The position numbers and the translations under genes are program-made. Of a stretch of DNA of 64,000 nt, positions 47,717-56,874 are shown piece by piece. Origin of the DNA: Candidatus Tepidiaquacellales bacterium OLB4/UTCHB1 (GTDB taxonomy: Bacteria; Bacteroidota; Ignavibacteria; Tepidaquicellales; Tepidaquicellaceae); the NCBI GenBank assembly GCA_002050165.1, contig MWSW01000016.1, positions 109,357 to 173,356 on the forward strand. The letters run 5' to 3'. A model generated the notes under the pieces. That model did no database searches and had not been told where the DNA came from. It worked only from the letters and a program-made list of their open reading frames with translations. Every line of letters begins with the position of its first letter. The stretch's first letter is position 1.

Positions 47717-48883
47717 TTTCCCTTTTCCGAACTTTATTATATCGAAGTTATATTTTTTTCTTAACTCGTCTAAGGTTCCCGTTACCTTTTCAAATTTCGA
47801 AGTGTCGGAGAATAAACTTTCCTGAATTCCATCGCTTTCAAAAATAATTTCTGAAAACTTTATACCTATCAATCTGACCGGCTTCCCGGTACTAATCAGT
47901 TCTTTCAGGAGGAAATTAGCATCGCTTTCAAAATCAATTTCAAGGTTTGAATATCTCTTATGACTATATGATCGTTGGTTTATCGTGAAATCATGATACT
48001 TTACCTTAACTGTAATTGTCTTTGATTTACCTCCTTCAGACCTTAAATTCATGCAACATCGTTCAAGAAGGCTATATAATTGTTTCAATAAAAAATCGTA
48101 ATCTGTAGTATCAAACTTAAATGTCCTCTCTTTTGACAAAGATTTACGATCGTCTTCGAATGCATTTACCGTACTTTTATCAATCCCGTTTGCGATATCA
48201 AGCAAACTTACCGAATACTGACCTATTTCCTTTTCGTAAAATCCACGGTTGAATTTTAAAATGTCCTTTATAAGAATAATTCCATACCGCTTCAATTTTG
48301 CCTGTGTAGATTTTCCGACACCGGGGATAAGTTCAACTGGTAAATTGGCAACGAATTTCTTTTCATCACCTGGTTTAATATAGGTTACTCCATCGGGTTT
48401 ATTGTACTTTGAGGCAATTTTTGAAAATATTTTCCCACGAGAAATTCCGATTGAACATGTAATACTCAAAGTTGATTTAATCTCATTTTTTATCAAATTA
48501 GCCAAATAAACAAGATCACCTTTGAACAAGTGCAATACCTGGGTTACATCCATAAAGGCCTCATCAATGCTAACGGGCTCCATCACCGGAGAATATTTTA
48601 AAAGTATGTCTCTGACTTTCCCAGAGTATTCAGAATACAAACCTCGAGTTCCCCTGATAAAATTTGCATCGGGTACAAGCTTTTTCGCCATTGATAACGG
48701 CATAGCAGTTCTCACACCTTTTGCTCGTGCGAGATAATTTGGGCATGCTACAATCCCGCGAATGTCGTCCTTCGTCCCGCCAACTATTAGTGGTTTATCT
48801 CTTAATGCAGGATTGATAGCTTCTTCACACGATGCGAAAAAAGCGTCCATATCCACGTGAAATATTGCCTTTGTGTTTGCCAT
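47714..48883 (-). CDS. dinB: DNA polymerase IV (Y family)
   Basis: A translesion DNA polymerase. The catalytic carboxylates are in FHVDMDAFFASCEEA and SIDEAFMDVT. The little-finger region has GVGKSTQAKLKRYGI. The 389-residue length is normal. The C terminus (FDIIKFGKGK) is short and a classical QxxLF clamp motif is not obvious. No LexA box was recognised in the 425 bp upstream, so SOS control cannot be claimed. Confidence 0.94.
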   Translation of the reverse strand: MANTKAIFHVDMDAFFASCEEAINPALRDKPLIVGGTKDDIRGIVACPNYLARAKGVRTAMPLSMAKKLVPDANFIRGTRGLYSEYSGKVRDILLKYSPVMEPVSIDEAFMDVTQVLHLFKGDLVYLANLIKNEIKSTLSITCSIGISRGKIFSKIASKYNKPDGVTYIKPGDEKKFVANLPVELIPGVGKSTQAKLKRYGIILIKDILKFNRGFYEKEIGQYSVSLLDIANGIDKSTVNAFEDDRKSLSKERTFKFDTTDYDFLLKQLYSLLERCCMNLRSEGGKSKTITVKVKYHDFTINQRSYSHKRYSNLEIDFESDANFLLKELISTGKPVRLIGIKFSEIIFESDGIQESLFSDTSKFEKVTGTLDELRKKYNFDIIKFGKGK

Positions 48884-49308
48884 AAATTACTGAATCTGTC
48901 TGAAGCTTGTCAAATTTTTCAATAATTACTAAAATACATTTTTTTGTTGAATCTTAAACCTCATCAACTGAAAAAACTCAGATCAGTTTATTTCCAAAGA
49001 CGTGCACAATATATCTATCAAACTTCTTTAACTATTAAACCACAGAATTAATATCCTCCTTAATCAATCAAATCCTTTAAGGTCACTTTAATTACTCTTT
49101 GAGTTACCGGAGAAATATTCAATCAGAATCTAATATGCATCAGTGTATTGTTTTCCAAAATTCGTTATATTAAGGATTGTCGGTTTTTATCCTATAAATT
49201 AATTTAAGTAAATAATTCAAAGTTAGAAGCTATTACAATCAATCCATTGTTGATTGGTGGTAATACTTTTATAAAAATCATAATTCGGGCGTAAGTTTTA
49301 AAGTAATA
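48884..49308. other. 425-bp divergent intergenic region
   Basis: This AT-rich stretch lies between dinB and the CrtC-like gene. No ORF or stable RNA fold was seen. It must hold two divergent promoters. The one notable structure is an inverted repeat at 49236-49256, listed separately. Confidence 0.6.
49236..49256. promoter_or_regulatory. Inverted repeat upstream of the CrtC-like gene
   Basis: CAATCAA and TTGATTG are 7-bp perfect arms separated by 7 bases, centred about 63 bp before the start codon. The spacing suits a dimeric regulator. In AT-rich DNA such repeats also occur by chance. Confidence 0.3.
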
Positions 49309-50358
49309 ATGAACATAAACGCAGACTGGGATCCTCACGAATTTAAAATTCTAAAATCAAAGGGATCATATCAATGGTGGTATTTTGACGGGATAGATTT
49401 TAGCAGTACATATTCATTTGTAATAATTTTTTCTACGTCATTTCCTTTTTCACCAGCGTATTTAAAAAATCTGATAAACGATGCACAGAATATTAATCCG
49501 CTTGATTTCGCAAGGGTAAGTTTCAAATTATTCAAACACGGTAAGTTGATGCACCAATCGGTACAAGAGTTTATATCCGGCACAATAAATATCGTGAAAA
49601 GGAATGACCATATTGCATCGCTGAACATTGGGAGAAATAGTATAAATTTTAACGGTAATAAAGTATCATTAAAAATACGTTCATTTGAAAAGTGGGCGAA
49701 AAGATCCATTGATGCAGATATTGACATGACAATAAATTCACCTCAAGAATTTTTTTCTAACGAGTGCAATATCAATTCACCAAATTCTCATTACTGGTCT
49801 CCTGCAGGAATAAACACCGACTATGTTGCAAAAATAAAAATACGTCGCGCTGAAAACCAATTTTCTCCCAGGAAAAAAATTATTTTTGAAGGTAACGGTT
49901 ATTACGACCGGAACTGGGGTACTGAGGCAGTATTTGATAATATTTTAAATTGGAAGCGTGGAAGATTTATTGAGAAGGATTTAACTTTAGTATTTTTTGA
50001 TACTACTTACAGAAAAGATTACGCGAAACAATTTAAGAGAATTATTATAACCAAAGGAAAGGACGTATTGCTTAATGAATCAGATATAGAATTCGAATAT
50101 CAAAATTCAAAAAACCTATGGGGGCTTGCATATCCAAGTAAAATTATAATAAAGGGGAAAAAAATTATTGTAAAGGTCTCAAATAATATAAAACTTTACA
50201 ATAGCCCGTTCAGGATAAAATTTCAATCGGAATTCGAAGTTGAATTCAACGACAGTAATCTAAACGGGATGGGAATCTCTGAATTAATTAATCCGAAGCT
50301 TTTAAAAAGAAAATGGATGTACCCGCTCTTAAACTTCAACGTTATTAAACATTCGTAA
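49309..50358 (+). CDS. CrtC-like (hydroxyneurosporene synthase family) lipocalin-type protein
   Basis: A 349-residue protein resembling carotenoid 1,2-hydratase and related lipocalin-like hydrolases. Matching stretches are SYQWWYFDGIDFSSTYSFVII near the N terminus and GYYDRNWGTEAVFDNILNWKRGR in the middle, the latter being the family's most conserved block. There is no signal peptide. No other carotenoid genes are in the window, and the family includes members of quite different function, so hydratase activity is uncertain. Codon use is AT-rich and Asn/Lys-heavy compared with its neighbours. Confidence 0.65.
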   Translation: MNINADWDPHEFKILKSKGSYQWWYFDGIDFSSTYSFVIIFSTSFPFSPAYLKNLINDAQNINPLDFARVSFKLFKHGKLMHQSVQEFISGTINIVKRNDHIASLNIGRNSINFNGNKVSLKIRSFEKWAKRSIDADIDMTINSPQEFFSNECNINSPNSHYWSPAGINTDYVAKIKIRRAENQFSPRKKIIFEGNGYYDRNWGTEAVFDNILNWKRGRFIEKDLTLVFFDTTYRKDYAKQFKRIIITKGKDVLLNESDIEFEYQNSKNLWGLAYPSKIIIKGKKIIVKVSNNIKLYNSPFRIKFQSEFEVEFNDSNLNGMGISELINPKLLKRKWMYPLLNFNVIKHS

Positions 50359-50486
50359 GAATTAACAACGCTTATAGTAGTTCTCTTTCATATCAGAATA
50401 ATTTCATTTCACCTCTTTTTTTACACAATAGAACTACTAAAATGGAACACTGAATTTCACTTACCTATTAACCTGATTCATTTGAA

Positions 50487-52151
50487 TCAGAATCCGATAG
50501 CTTTACCGTAACCGCGTCTGTCAGAATAACCGGTCATCGAGCCGTCATCATTTATTAAAATTGCATCAATACTCGCATAATCCCTGAAATCTATTATTTT
50601 GTATCCCTTTTTTACGAGCTTATTCCTCACATCTTGCGCAATAGAATTTTTTTCGGCTTGAATTTCGTCAGGGAACCATTGGTGATGAAATCTTGGTGAA
50701 TTAATTGCATCTGACAACGACAATTTAAAATCAATAATATTTACGATATTGGTCATGACCGCAGTAATAATTCTACCGCCACCAGGTGAACCTGTTACAA
50801 GAAATGGCCTCCCGTTCTTCAGAACGATTGTAGGCGTCATAGAACTTAACATTCGTTTACCTGGTTCAATTGCATTTGCTTCATTACCGAGTAGCCCAAA
50901 CATATTAGGCACTCCGGGCTTCGATACAAAATCGTCCATCTCGTTGTTAAGAAAAAATCCTGCACCGTCAACAACAACCTTATTCCCGAAATATCCGTTT
51001 ATCGTGGTAGTAGTCGAAACCACATTCCCTTCGCCGTCGGCAACAGAAAAATGTGTCGTATTTGTCGAACCAAAATCATTAATATTACCGTGGCTGATAA
51101 TCTCGCTTTCTGATGCTTTCATTGGATCAAAATCAGACATTCGTTCTATTGCGTATTCTTTTGAGATCAAAACATTTACCGGAACATTAACAAAATCCAT
51201 ATCTCCCATAAATTCACTTCGATCAGCGTAAACTCTGCGCATGGCTTCAGTCATAATTGAGATTGTTTCTGCGGTATTGTGACCTGATTTGCTAAGATTA
51301 AAATTTTCCAGAATATTCAGCAGATAAATAAGACTTATCCCGCCGCTGCTCGGAGGGCCCATTGATAAAATTTCATATCCCCTGTAATTCCCTTTAATGA
51401 CTTCCCTTTCAACCGGTTGGTATTGTTTCAAGTCTTCATAAGTAATTATACCGTTACCCTTTTTCATTTCATTTACAATGAGCCTTGCTGTTTCACCTTT
51501 ATAAAAACCATCACTGCCGAAATCCCTTATCCGTTTTAATGTTTCTGCAAGATCTTTCTGTATAAATAATTCCCCTGCATAAAATTCTTTACCAAAAATT
51601 TTTCTGGTGCTTTCAAATACTGTTAATTCGTCATTGTAATCATTTAAGACGTTTGCAAGTTCTTCGGTGAGAATAAATCCCTTTTCAGCTAGTTCGATTG
51701 CGTATTCGATCACGTCTTCTCTGTTGAGCTTTCCATACTTGTTTAGTGCATACAGTAAACCGGCAACCGATCCGGGGACTCCGGCAGCTAAATGTCCCCT
51801 GAGGCTCAGGTTAGGGATTACATCTCCGTTTTCATTAAGGAACATATCCCTGTAAGCTGCAAGCGGTGCCTTTTCCCTGAAATCAATTGATGTATTAGTC
51901 CCGTCTTTCAAGTGTAATACCATAAATCCGCCACCGCCGATATTTCCGGCTTGAGGAAACACAACTGCGAGAGCAAATGCTACGCCAACAGCAGCATCAA
52001 TTGCATTGCCACCTTTTTTCAAAATGCTTATACCAACATTTGAGGCAAGCTCGTCAGCAGATGAAACCACTCCGTTTCGGTAAGTATTTTGCGCCTTTAC
52101 ATTTGAGAGTATAAAGAAGAATAAGAAAATTAAAATTAATGGACTTTTCAT
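50487..52151 (-). CDS. ggt: Gamma-glutamyltransferase
   Basis: A periplasmic Ntn-hydrolase that cleaves gamma-glutamyl bonds of glutathione and related peptides. The signal peptide ends VKAQ. The autoprocessing Thr starts the small subunit at TTHFSVADGEGNVVSTTTTIN. Other motifs are GNAIDAAVG, GNIGGGGFMV, REKAPLAA and the SMTPTIVLKNGRPFLVTGSPGG oxyanion region. The 554-residue length is normal for the uncleaved precursor. It is followed by 12 bp from nadE on the same strand, so co-transcription is likely. Confidence 0.94.
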   Translation of the reverse strand: MKSPLILIFLFFFILSNVKAQNTYRNGVVSSADELASNVGISILKKGGNAIDAAVGVAFALAVVFPQAGNIGGGGFMVLHLKDGTNTSIDFREKAPLAAYRDMFLNENGDVIPNLSLRGHLAAGVPGSVAGLLYALNKYGKLNREDVIEYAIELAEKGFILTEELANVLNDYNDELTVFESTRKIFGKEFYAGELFIQKDLAETLKRIRDFGSDGFYKGETARLIVNEMKKGNGIITYEDLKQYQPVEREVIKGNYRGYEILSMGPPSSGGISLIYLLNILENFNLSKSGHNTAETISIMTEAMRRVYADRSEFMGDMDFVNVPVNVLISKEYAIERMSDFDPMKASESEIISHGNINDFGSTNTTHFSVADGEGNVVSTTTTINGYFGNKVVVDGAGFFLNNEMDDFVSKPGVPNMFGLLGNEANAIEPGKRMLSSMTPTIVLKNGRPFLVTGSPGGGRIITAVMTNIVNIIDFKLSLSDAINSPRFHHQWFPDEIQAEKNSIAQDVRNKLVKKGYKIIDFRDYASIDAILINDDGSMTGYSDRRGYGKAIGF

Positions 52152-52163
52152 TAAAATAGAAAT

Positions 52164-52979
52164 TTATGTATTCCAGTCTCTGTTATATCTGAAGTCAACA
52201 TTAACAGTTCTGTTGGATATTTTTGCAATAACCGGCGGTAATCTTTTAAACTGATTTTTAATAATCATATCATTTACCTTTTTCATGAATATCGGTTCGA
52301 AACCCATTTTTAATAATTCTTCCTCGCTGTGTCGTTGATCAATTTTTTCAAAAAGGTAAGTATCTACCTCTTCGTAAGTAAATCCCATCTCGCCTTCGTC
52401 AGTTTGTCCTTCCCATAAATCCGCAGAGGGTTTCTTTTGGATAATTGGATCGGGGACATTCAGAAATTTAGCTAAATCTCTCACCTGTGTCTTGAACAAA
52501 TCACCAATAGGATTAATCGCACAAGCTGAATCACCGAAAAGGGTTGTATATCCGAGTAGAATTTCTGTTTTATTACCTGTTCCTATCACAAGCGCATTTA
52601 ACTCCGCCGAGATATCGTATAAGGTAATCATTCTTACCCTCGCCATAATGTTACCTTTTCTAAGTTTGGTTATATTTACGTCCAGCTTATTGAAATATTC
52701 ATCGCAAATTGAGGTTATGTCGAATACTCTCGAATTAACACCAAGTTCATTTACAACCAACTGTGCATGTTCAAAGCTCTCAGGGTTACTTGTTTTATAT
52801 GGCATTAAAACACAAGTTACATTTTCAGGTCTCAATGCAAAACTCGTCAGATAAGCTGAGACCGCCGAATCAATACCACCTGAAAGACCAATAACGGCTT
52901 TCCGAATTCCGATTCTGTATAATTCATCGCGAATGAAACCGGTTAAAATTTCAGTTACAAATTGGTTGTTTAACTTCAT
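52164..52979 (-). CDS. nadE: NAD+ synthetase (ammonia-dependent type)
   Basis: Amidates nicotinic acid adenine dinucleotide to NAD+. The PP-loop is GLSGGIDSAVSAYL; LVIGTGNKTEILLGY and KPSADLWEGQTDE are further signatures. At 271 residues it lacks the N-terminal glutaminase domain, so it should use free ammonia. It lies upstream of ggt on the same strand and downstream of the terminator of the small basic gene. Confidence 0.95.
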   Translation of the reverse strand: MKLNNQFVTEILTGFIRDELYRIGIRKAVIGLSGGIDSAVSAYLTSFALRPENVTCVLMPYKTSNPESFEHAQLVVNELGVNSRVFDITSICDEYFNKLDVNITKLRKGNIMARVRMITLYDISAELNALVIGTGNKTEILLGYTTLFGDSACAINPIGDLFKTQVRDLAKFLNVPDPIIQKKPSADLWEGQTDEGEMGFTYEEVDTYLFEKIDQRHSEEELLKMGFEPIFMKKVNDMIIKNQFKRLPPVIAKISNRTVNVDFRYNRDWNT

Positions 52980-52992
52980 ATTAATAATAAAA

Positions 52993-53018
52993 AAAGCCGA
53001 TCTGACCCGACCGGCTTT
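52993..53018 (-). terminator. Terminator of the 84-residue gene
   Basis: AAAGCCG and CGGCTTT (7 bp) enclose a 12-base loop; a T-run follows on the minus strand. It lies between the 84-residue gene's stop codon and nadE. Confidence 0.7.
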
Positions 53019-53039
53019 ATAAAAGGTTTACCTAAACAC

Positions 53040-53294
53040 TTACTTTGAAACTTGGTAAACAATTTTTCTAATTGTATCGAATTGTAAGTAAGGGAATAAT
53101 TCCTGTATCTTATCAATTGCTTCACCTGCGCTCATTTCCCTTCGCATATTTTTGTACATCTGCCTGATCTTGTAGTCCCGGATTGCCTTTTCGTCCAGGA
53201 GTTTATATTTTTTCAAAGTGTTAAATGTGTCATCGTCAATCAACTCGCTTAATGGATTTTCGCTGTGTTTTTTGGATTTTGTTGTTGGTTTCAA
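53040..53294 (-). CDS. Small basic protein of unknown function
   Basis: An 84-residue cytosolic protein with a Lys-rich N terminus (MKPTTKSKKHSENP) followed by a helical region. The last 35 residues (MSAGEAIDKIQELFPYLQFDTIRKIVYQ) look like a compact helix-turn-helix-type unit. I do not recognise a named family. AAAGGAGAAAGG lies close upstream of the start, a strong ribosome site. With its own terminator it seems a genuine, independently expressed gene; nucleic-acid binding is a guess. Confidence 0.6.
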   Translation of the reverse strand: MKPTTKSKKHSENPLSELIDDDTFNTLKKYKLLDEKAIRDYKIRQMYKNMRREMSAGEAIDKIQELFPYLQFDTIRKIVYQVSK

Positions 53295-53514
53295 TTACCT
53301 TTCTCCTTTTAATTAGGTTGATAAAATCGTAATTCTTGTTAATTCCTTACCCTCGCAATTTATTATATACAAAAATAACTCTAAAACGTTACGAAAGTCA
53401 AGAAAAGATATTTTTTTTGTGCTTGACAAATATGTTGCATTTTAAAACAAAAACTGATTTTTAACAGTTTCGCATGGCTACGCTTAAACTTTTAATCTGA
53501 AATGGCGATTTATA

Positions 53515-55395
53515 TTGATATTACTGTATTCCGGAAGTAATTTTAACCTGGTAACAATCATATCCATATCAACATTGAAAAACTCAATTATTATCTTCCT
53601 GGTATTGATATTTACAACCGGGATTGTAAAAGGACAGGAGTTCCTTTCCTTTAAGGTTTACCCATCCAATAATTCATACTCCCAAAGCGACGAAATCAAA
53701 GTTGCAGCGGAAATTCAGATTAACAAACCATATCACATTTACCCGTACAAAGTAAATGATCCCGCATATATACCCACTGCGATAAATGTAAACTCAGATT
53801 TGTTCGAAATATCGGATTATTTTTTCCCCGAGTATGAACTTTACAAGTTCGAATTTTCAGAAACTGAGCTATGGGTGTATCAGGGGGATGTTCACGTTGG
53901 ATTGAATTTAAAATCAAAGGGTAACTTAAAAAGCGGTAATTATTTTATTCCTGTTTCAATATACTTTCAGGCATGCGACGATAAAGTGTGCTATCCACCA
54001 AAAACAGTTATAGATACTGTGGAAATATCCATAACTGAAAAAACGGGCGATAAGACTAATGATGATATCTTTGCACAGATTAATTTCAGCAAACCAACAC
54101 AAATTAAGAAGGAAAAAGTTAACCTTTCAGAAAACGAAAGAATCTCAGCTCCGCCCGGCGAAACACAGGTTTCAGATTTCATTGCAGAAAACGGTTTATT
54201 CCTATCGATATTTTTCATTTTTCTCGGTGGTCTTGCATTAAACCTCACACCATGCGTTTATCCATTAATACCTATTACCATAAGTTATTTCGGAGTGCAG
54301 GCGAGTGGAAGTAAAGCACAAAGTATTTTGATGGGAGTCTTCTATGCTTTAGGGATGTCAGTTACTTATTCCGCGCTTGGATTATTTGCAGCGCTATCAG
54401 GCAGTTTATTAGGTACGGCGCTTCAAAATCCATTGGTTATTATATTTGTAGCATCAGTATTATTTGCTCTCGGAACAAGTATGTTCGGAGCTTTTGAAAT
54501 TCGCGTTCCACAAAAACTCGCATTAGCAGGAAATAAAAATCGCTCCGGCCTTTTTGGATCAATGGTAATGGGTTTGTTAGTTGGGTTCATTGCTGCACCA
54601 TGTATCGGTCCGTTTGTATTAAGTTTGCTTGTCTATGTGGGGCAGATTGGTGATCCGTTTACCGGTTTCTTTTTGTTCTTTATTTTATCGCTCGGGCTCG
54701 GTTTACCTTATATTTTCTTAGCTGCGTTCTCAAGCTCACTGAATAAATTACCCCGATCCGGAGAATGGATGGAAGGTGTGAAAATAATTTTTGGGCTTAT
54801 TATGTTCGGTATGGCAATCTACACAATGGAACCTCTTTTCCCTAAAGAAATCTTTGCAATAGTATTCCCTGTTTACATAATTGCTGCCGGTGTCTATTTA
54901 TTAATGTTCAGTAAAAAGGGAAATACTTCCGCTGTTTTCTCAAAAATTAAATATTGCCTGGCAATCTTTGCGATTATTTACGGGACATGGAACCTAAAAC
55001 CGGAAGGAGCGGCAGAAAAGCTGGATTGGAAAGAACTCAATACTCTGACCGAAGTCGAAAATTCTATCTCAAACGGAAATAAACCTGTGATGATTGATTT
55101 TTACGCCGATTGGTGCGCTCAATGCAAAGAGCTTGATGAATATACTTACACCGATAGCGAGATTATAGACTTGTCTAAGAAATTCAATAATATTAAAATT
55201 GACCTCACCAAAGAAAACGCGGAGATTACGGATAAATTTGAAATCAGAGGTCTCCCCGTTGTAATGTTTAAAAACTCAAAAGGAGAGGAATTAAGGGAAC
55301 TCAGGGTTACAGGCTTTTTAAATCCGGACGAATTCAAAAAAATAATGGATGCAGTCCTCGAAAAAGAAAATCAAATTTCAAGTTCTGACAAATGA
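53515..55395 (+). CDS. dsbD: Thiol:disulfide interchange protein DsbD
   Basis: Passes electrons from cytosolic thioredoxin to periplasmic thiol proteins. An N-terminal DsbD-alpha-type domain has CDDKVCYPP with its two Cys. A transmembrane domain of about eight helices has Cys pairs in TPCVYPLIP and AAPCIGPF. A C-terminal thioredoxin-like domain has DWCAQCKE. No ATG exists in the first 200 codons. The called start is TTG at 53515, but a second TTG at 53575 opens directly on a signal peptide (KNSIIIFLVLIFTTGIVKGQ) and seems better. It is first in a four-gene coupled run. Confidence 0.92.
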   Translation: MILLYSGSNFNLVTIISISTLKNSIIIFLVLIFTTGIVKGQEFLSFKVYPSNNSYSQSDEIKVAAEIQINKPYHIYPYKVNDPAYIPTAINVNSDLFEISDYFFPEYELYKFEFSETELWVYQGDVHVGLNLKSKGNLKSGNYFIPVSIYFQACDDKVCYPPKTVIDTVEISITEKTGDKTNDDIFAQINFSKPTQIKKEKVNLSENERISAPPGETQVSDFIAENGLFLSIFFIFLGGLALNLTPCVYPLIPITISYFGVQASGSKAQSILMGVFYALGMSVTYSALGLFAALSGSLLGTALQNPLVIIFVASVLFALGTSMFGAFEIRVPQKLALAGNKNRSGLFGSMVMGLLVGFIAAPCIGPFVLSLLVYVGQIGDPFTGFFLFFILSLGLGLPYIFLAAFSSSLNKLPRSGEWMEGVKIIFGLIMFGMAIYTMEPLFPKEIFAIVFPVYIIAAGVYLLMFSKKGNTSAVFSKIKYCLAIFAIIYGTWNLKPEGAAEKLDWKELNTLTEVENSISNGNKPVMIDFYADWCAQCKELDEYTYTDSEIIDLSKKFNNIKIDLTKENAEITDKFEIRGLPVVMFKNSKGEELRELRVTGFLNPDEFKKIMDAVLEKENQISSSDK

Positions 55396-56132
55396 CTAAA
55401 TTTCTCTTCGTAGTTTTTATTACAGTTATGCCTGTCATCACAACTGCATTTGCACAGGATGACAATTTCAAGCCGGCCAACAGTAAACAGATTTTTTTGA
55501 ATGATGCAGATTATTCAACCGTTGATGAAGAAATTCACTTACGTAGCATCAATATCAATCCTAAAAAAAAATCAACCGGTATAGCGCTTGTTCTTTCATT
55601 ATTGCTACCAGGAGCAGGACACTATTATCTTGACAGAATGGATGTTGGGAAATATTTTTTAGGTATTGATGCTATAAACTGGATAGGATTTGCAGGTGTA
55701 AATTTGTATGCGGATAAGATCTATGATGACGCCCGGTCATTTTCTAAGATACATGCAGGGATTTCAAATACAGGCAGGGACGATGATTATTTCAGCAATG
55801 TAGGTTTCTACAATAGTATTTACGAATACAATAACGATAAACTTGCGCGTGGAGAGTTCGGAGCAATTTATGACATCAGCACTCACTACTGGTATTGGGA
55901 TTCACAAGAGAATAAAAATACTTTCGAATCGCAACGGAAAAAAAGCGAAAGGATTGAAAACACAGGTATCATTTTTGGGACAGCGTTGGTAGTCAACCGT
56001 CTTGCGAGTGCAATCAGTTCAATTTTTATCTCAAATTCAAGTGGAAATGAAGTTAAAGTTACTTCAGACATAATCAGGAATCGCGACAACTCAGTTGATG
56101 GTTTCATGCTCCACCTTCAAAAGAACTTCTGA
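55392..56132 (+). CDS. DUF5683-like membrane protein A
   Basis: A 246-residue protein with a signal peptide (ending AFAQD). Two hydrophobic segments (IALVLSLLLPGAGHYYL and KYFLGIDAINWIGFAGV) are typical of DUF5683-like proteins, in which a proline-glycine turn (LPGAGHYYL) links them. The remaining part is polar and Asn/Asp-rich. The function is unknown. It overlaps dsbD by 4 bp and its stop is six bases from truA. A paralogue follows truA. Confidence 0.7.
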   Translation: MTKFLFVVFITVMPVITTAFAQDDNFKPANSKQIFLNDADYSTVDEEIHLRSININPKKKSTGIALVLSLLLPGAGHYYLDRMDVGKYFLGIDAINWIGFAGVNLYADKIYDDARSFSKIHAGISNTGRDDDYFSNVGFYNSIYEYNNDKLARGEFGAIYDISTHYWYWDSQENKNTFESQRKKSERIENTGIIFGTALVVNRLASAISSIFISNSSGNEVKVTSDIIRNRDNSVDGFMLHLQKNF

Positions 56133-56138
56133 AAAATA

Positions 56139-56873
56139 TTGAGCAATTACAGAATCATTGTTGAATTCGATGGTACAGGTTTCAGTGGTTGGCAAAATCA
56201 GTCCGGAAGGAACAATACGATTCAGGGGCAACTTGAGAACGCGCTGAAAATCGTTCTAAAACATGAAGTGAAGTTAATCGGCGCGGGTAGAACTGACGCG
56301 GGCGTACATGCTTTAAACCAAACTGCAAACTTCTTCTCTTCTATAAATTTTGATTCGATCAGATTATTAAATTCTGTTAACTCACTTATCCCGCGAAGTA
56401 TAACGGTTAAAAATATTTCAGGTGTTGGCGATTCTTTTCATGCGAGGTATTCGGCTAAAGCACGCGAATATGAATACAGAATAACGCTTAAAAGGATTTC
56501 AGTTGGAAGGATGTATTACCATCACGTAAAATATCCGCTTAATTTTAAACTGATGACCGTTGCTGCAGAAATGTTTAAAGGCGAACACTCATTCAAATCA
56601 ATCTGCAAGAACAAAAGTGACAAGCATGACTTTAAATGCAATGTCTCTAAACTTGAAATAAAATTGAACCGTACCGGGCAGATGTTAGTTTTCAGAATTA
56701 AAGCTAACAGGTTTCTTCATTCTATGGTTCGTGGATTGACGGGAACAATAATTGACATCGGGCGAGGAAAGCTCGATCTTGATGATGTTAAGAATAAATT
56801 CCGTAACGGTGAAAAAATAAAAGCAACATATTTACCTCCCGATGGGTTATTTTTAAAGAAAATTTATTATTGA
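56139..56873 (+). CDS. truA: tRNA pseudouridine synthase A
   Basis: Makes pseudouridine at positions 38-40 of the tRNA anticodon arm. The catalytic Asp53 lies in GRTDAGVHA; YRIIVEFDGTGFSGWQ and FHARYSAKAREYEYRI are typical. The start must be TTG: the preceding in-frame codons are ATA and AAA, then the stop of the upstream gene. The 244-residue length is normal. It is sandwiched with 6- and 1-bp gaps between two DUF5683-like genes. Confidence 0.95.
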   Translation: MSNYRIIVEFDGTGFSGWQNQSGRNNTIQGQLENALKIVLKHEVKLIGAGRTDAGVHALNQTANFFSSINFDSIRLLNSVNSLIPRSITVKNISGVGDSFHARYSAKAREYEYRITLKRISVGRMYYHHVKYPLNFKLMTVAAEMFKGEHSFKSICKNKSDKHDFKCNVSKLEIKLNRTGQMLVFRIKANRFLHSMVRGLTGTIIDIGRGKLDLDDVKNKFRNGEKIKATYLPPDGLFLKKIYY

Positions 56874-56874
56874 A

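Noticed and set aside
50749..51231. A 160-residue plus-strand ORF
   Set aside because: It is antisense to ggt and does not carry recognisable motifs.
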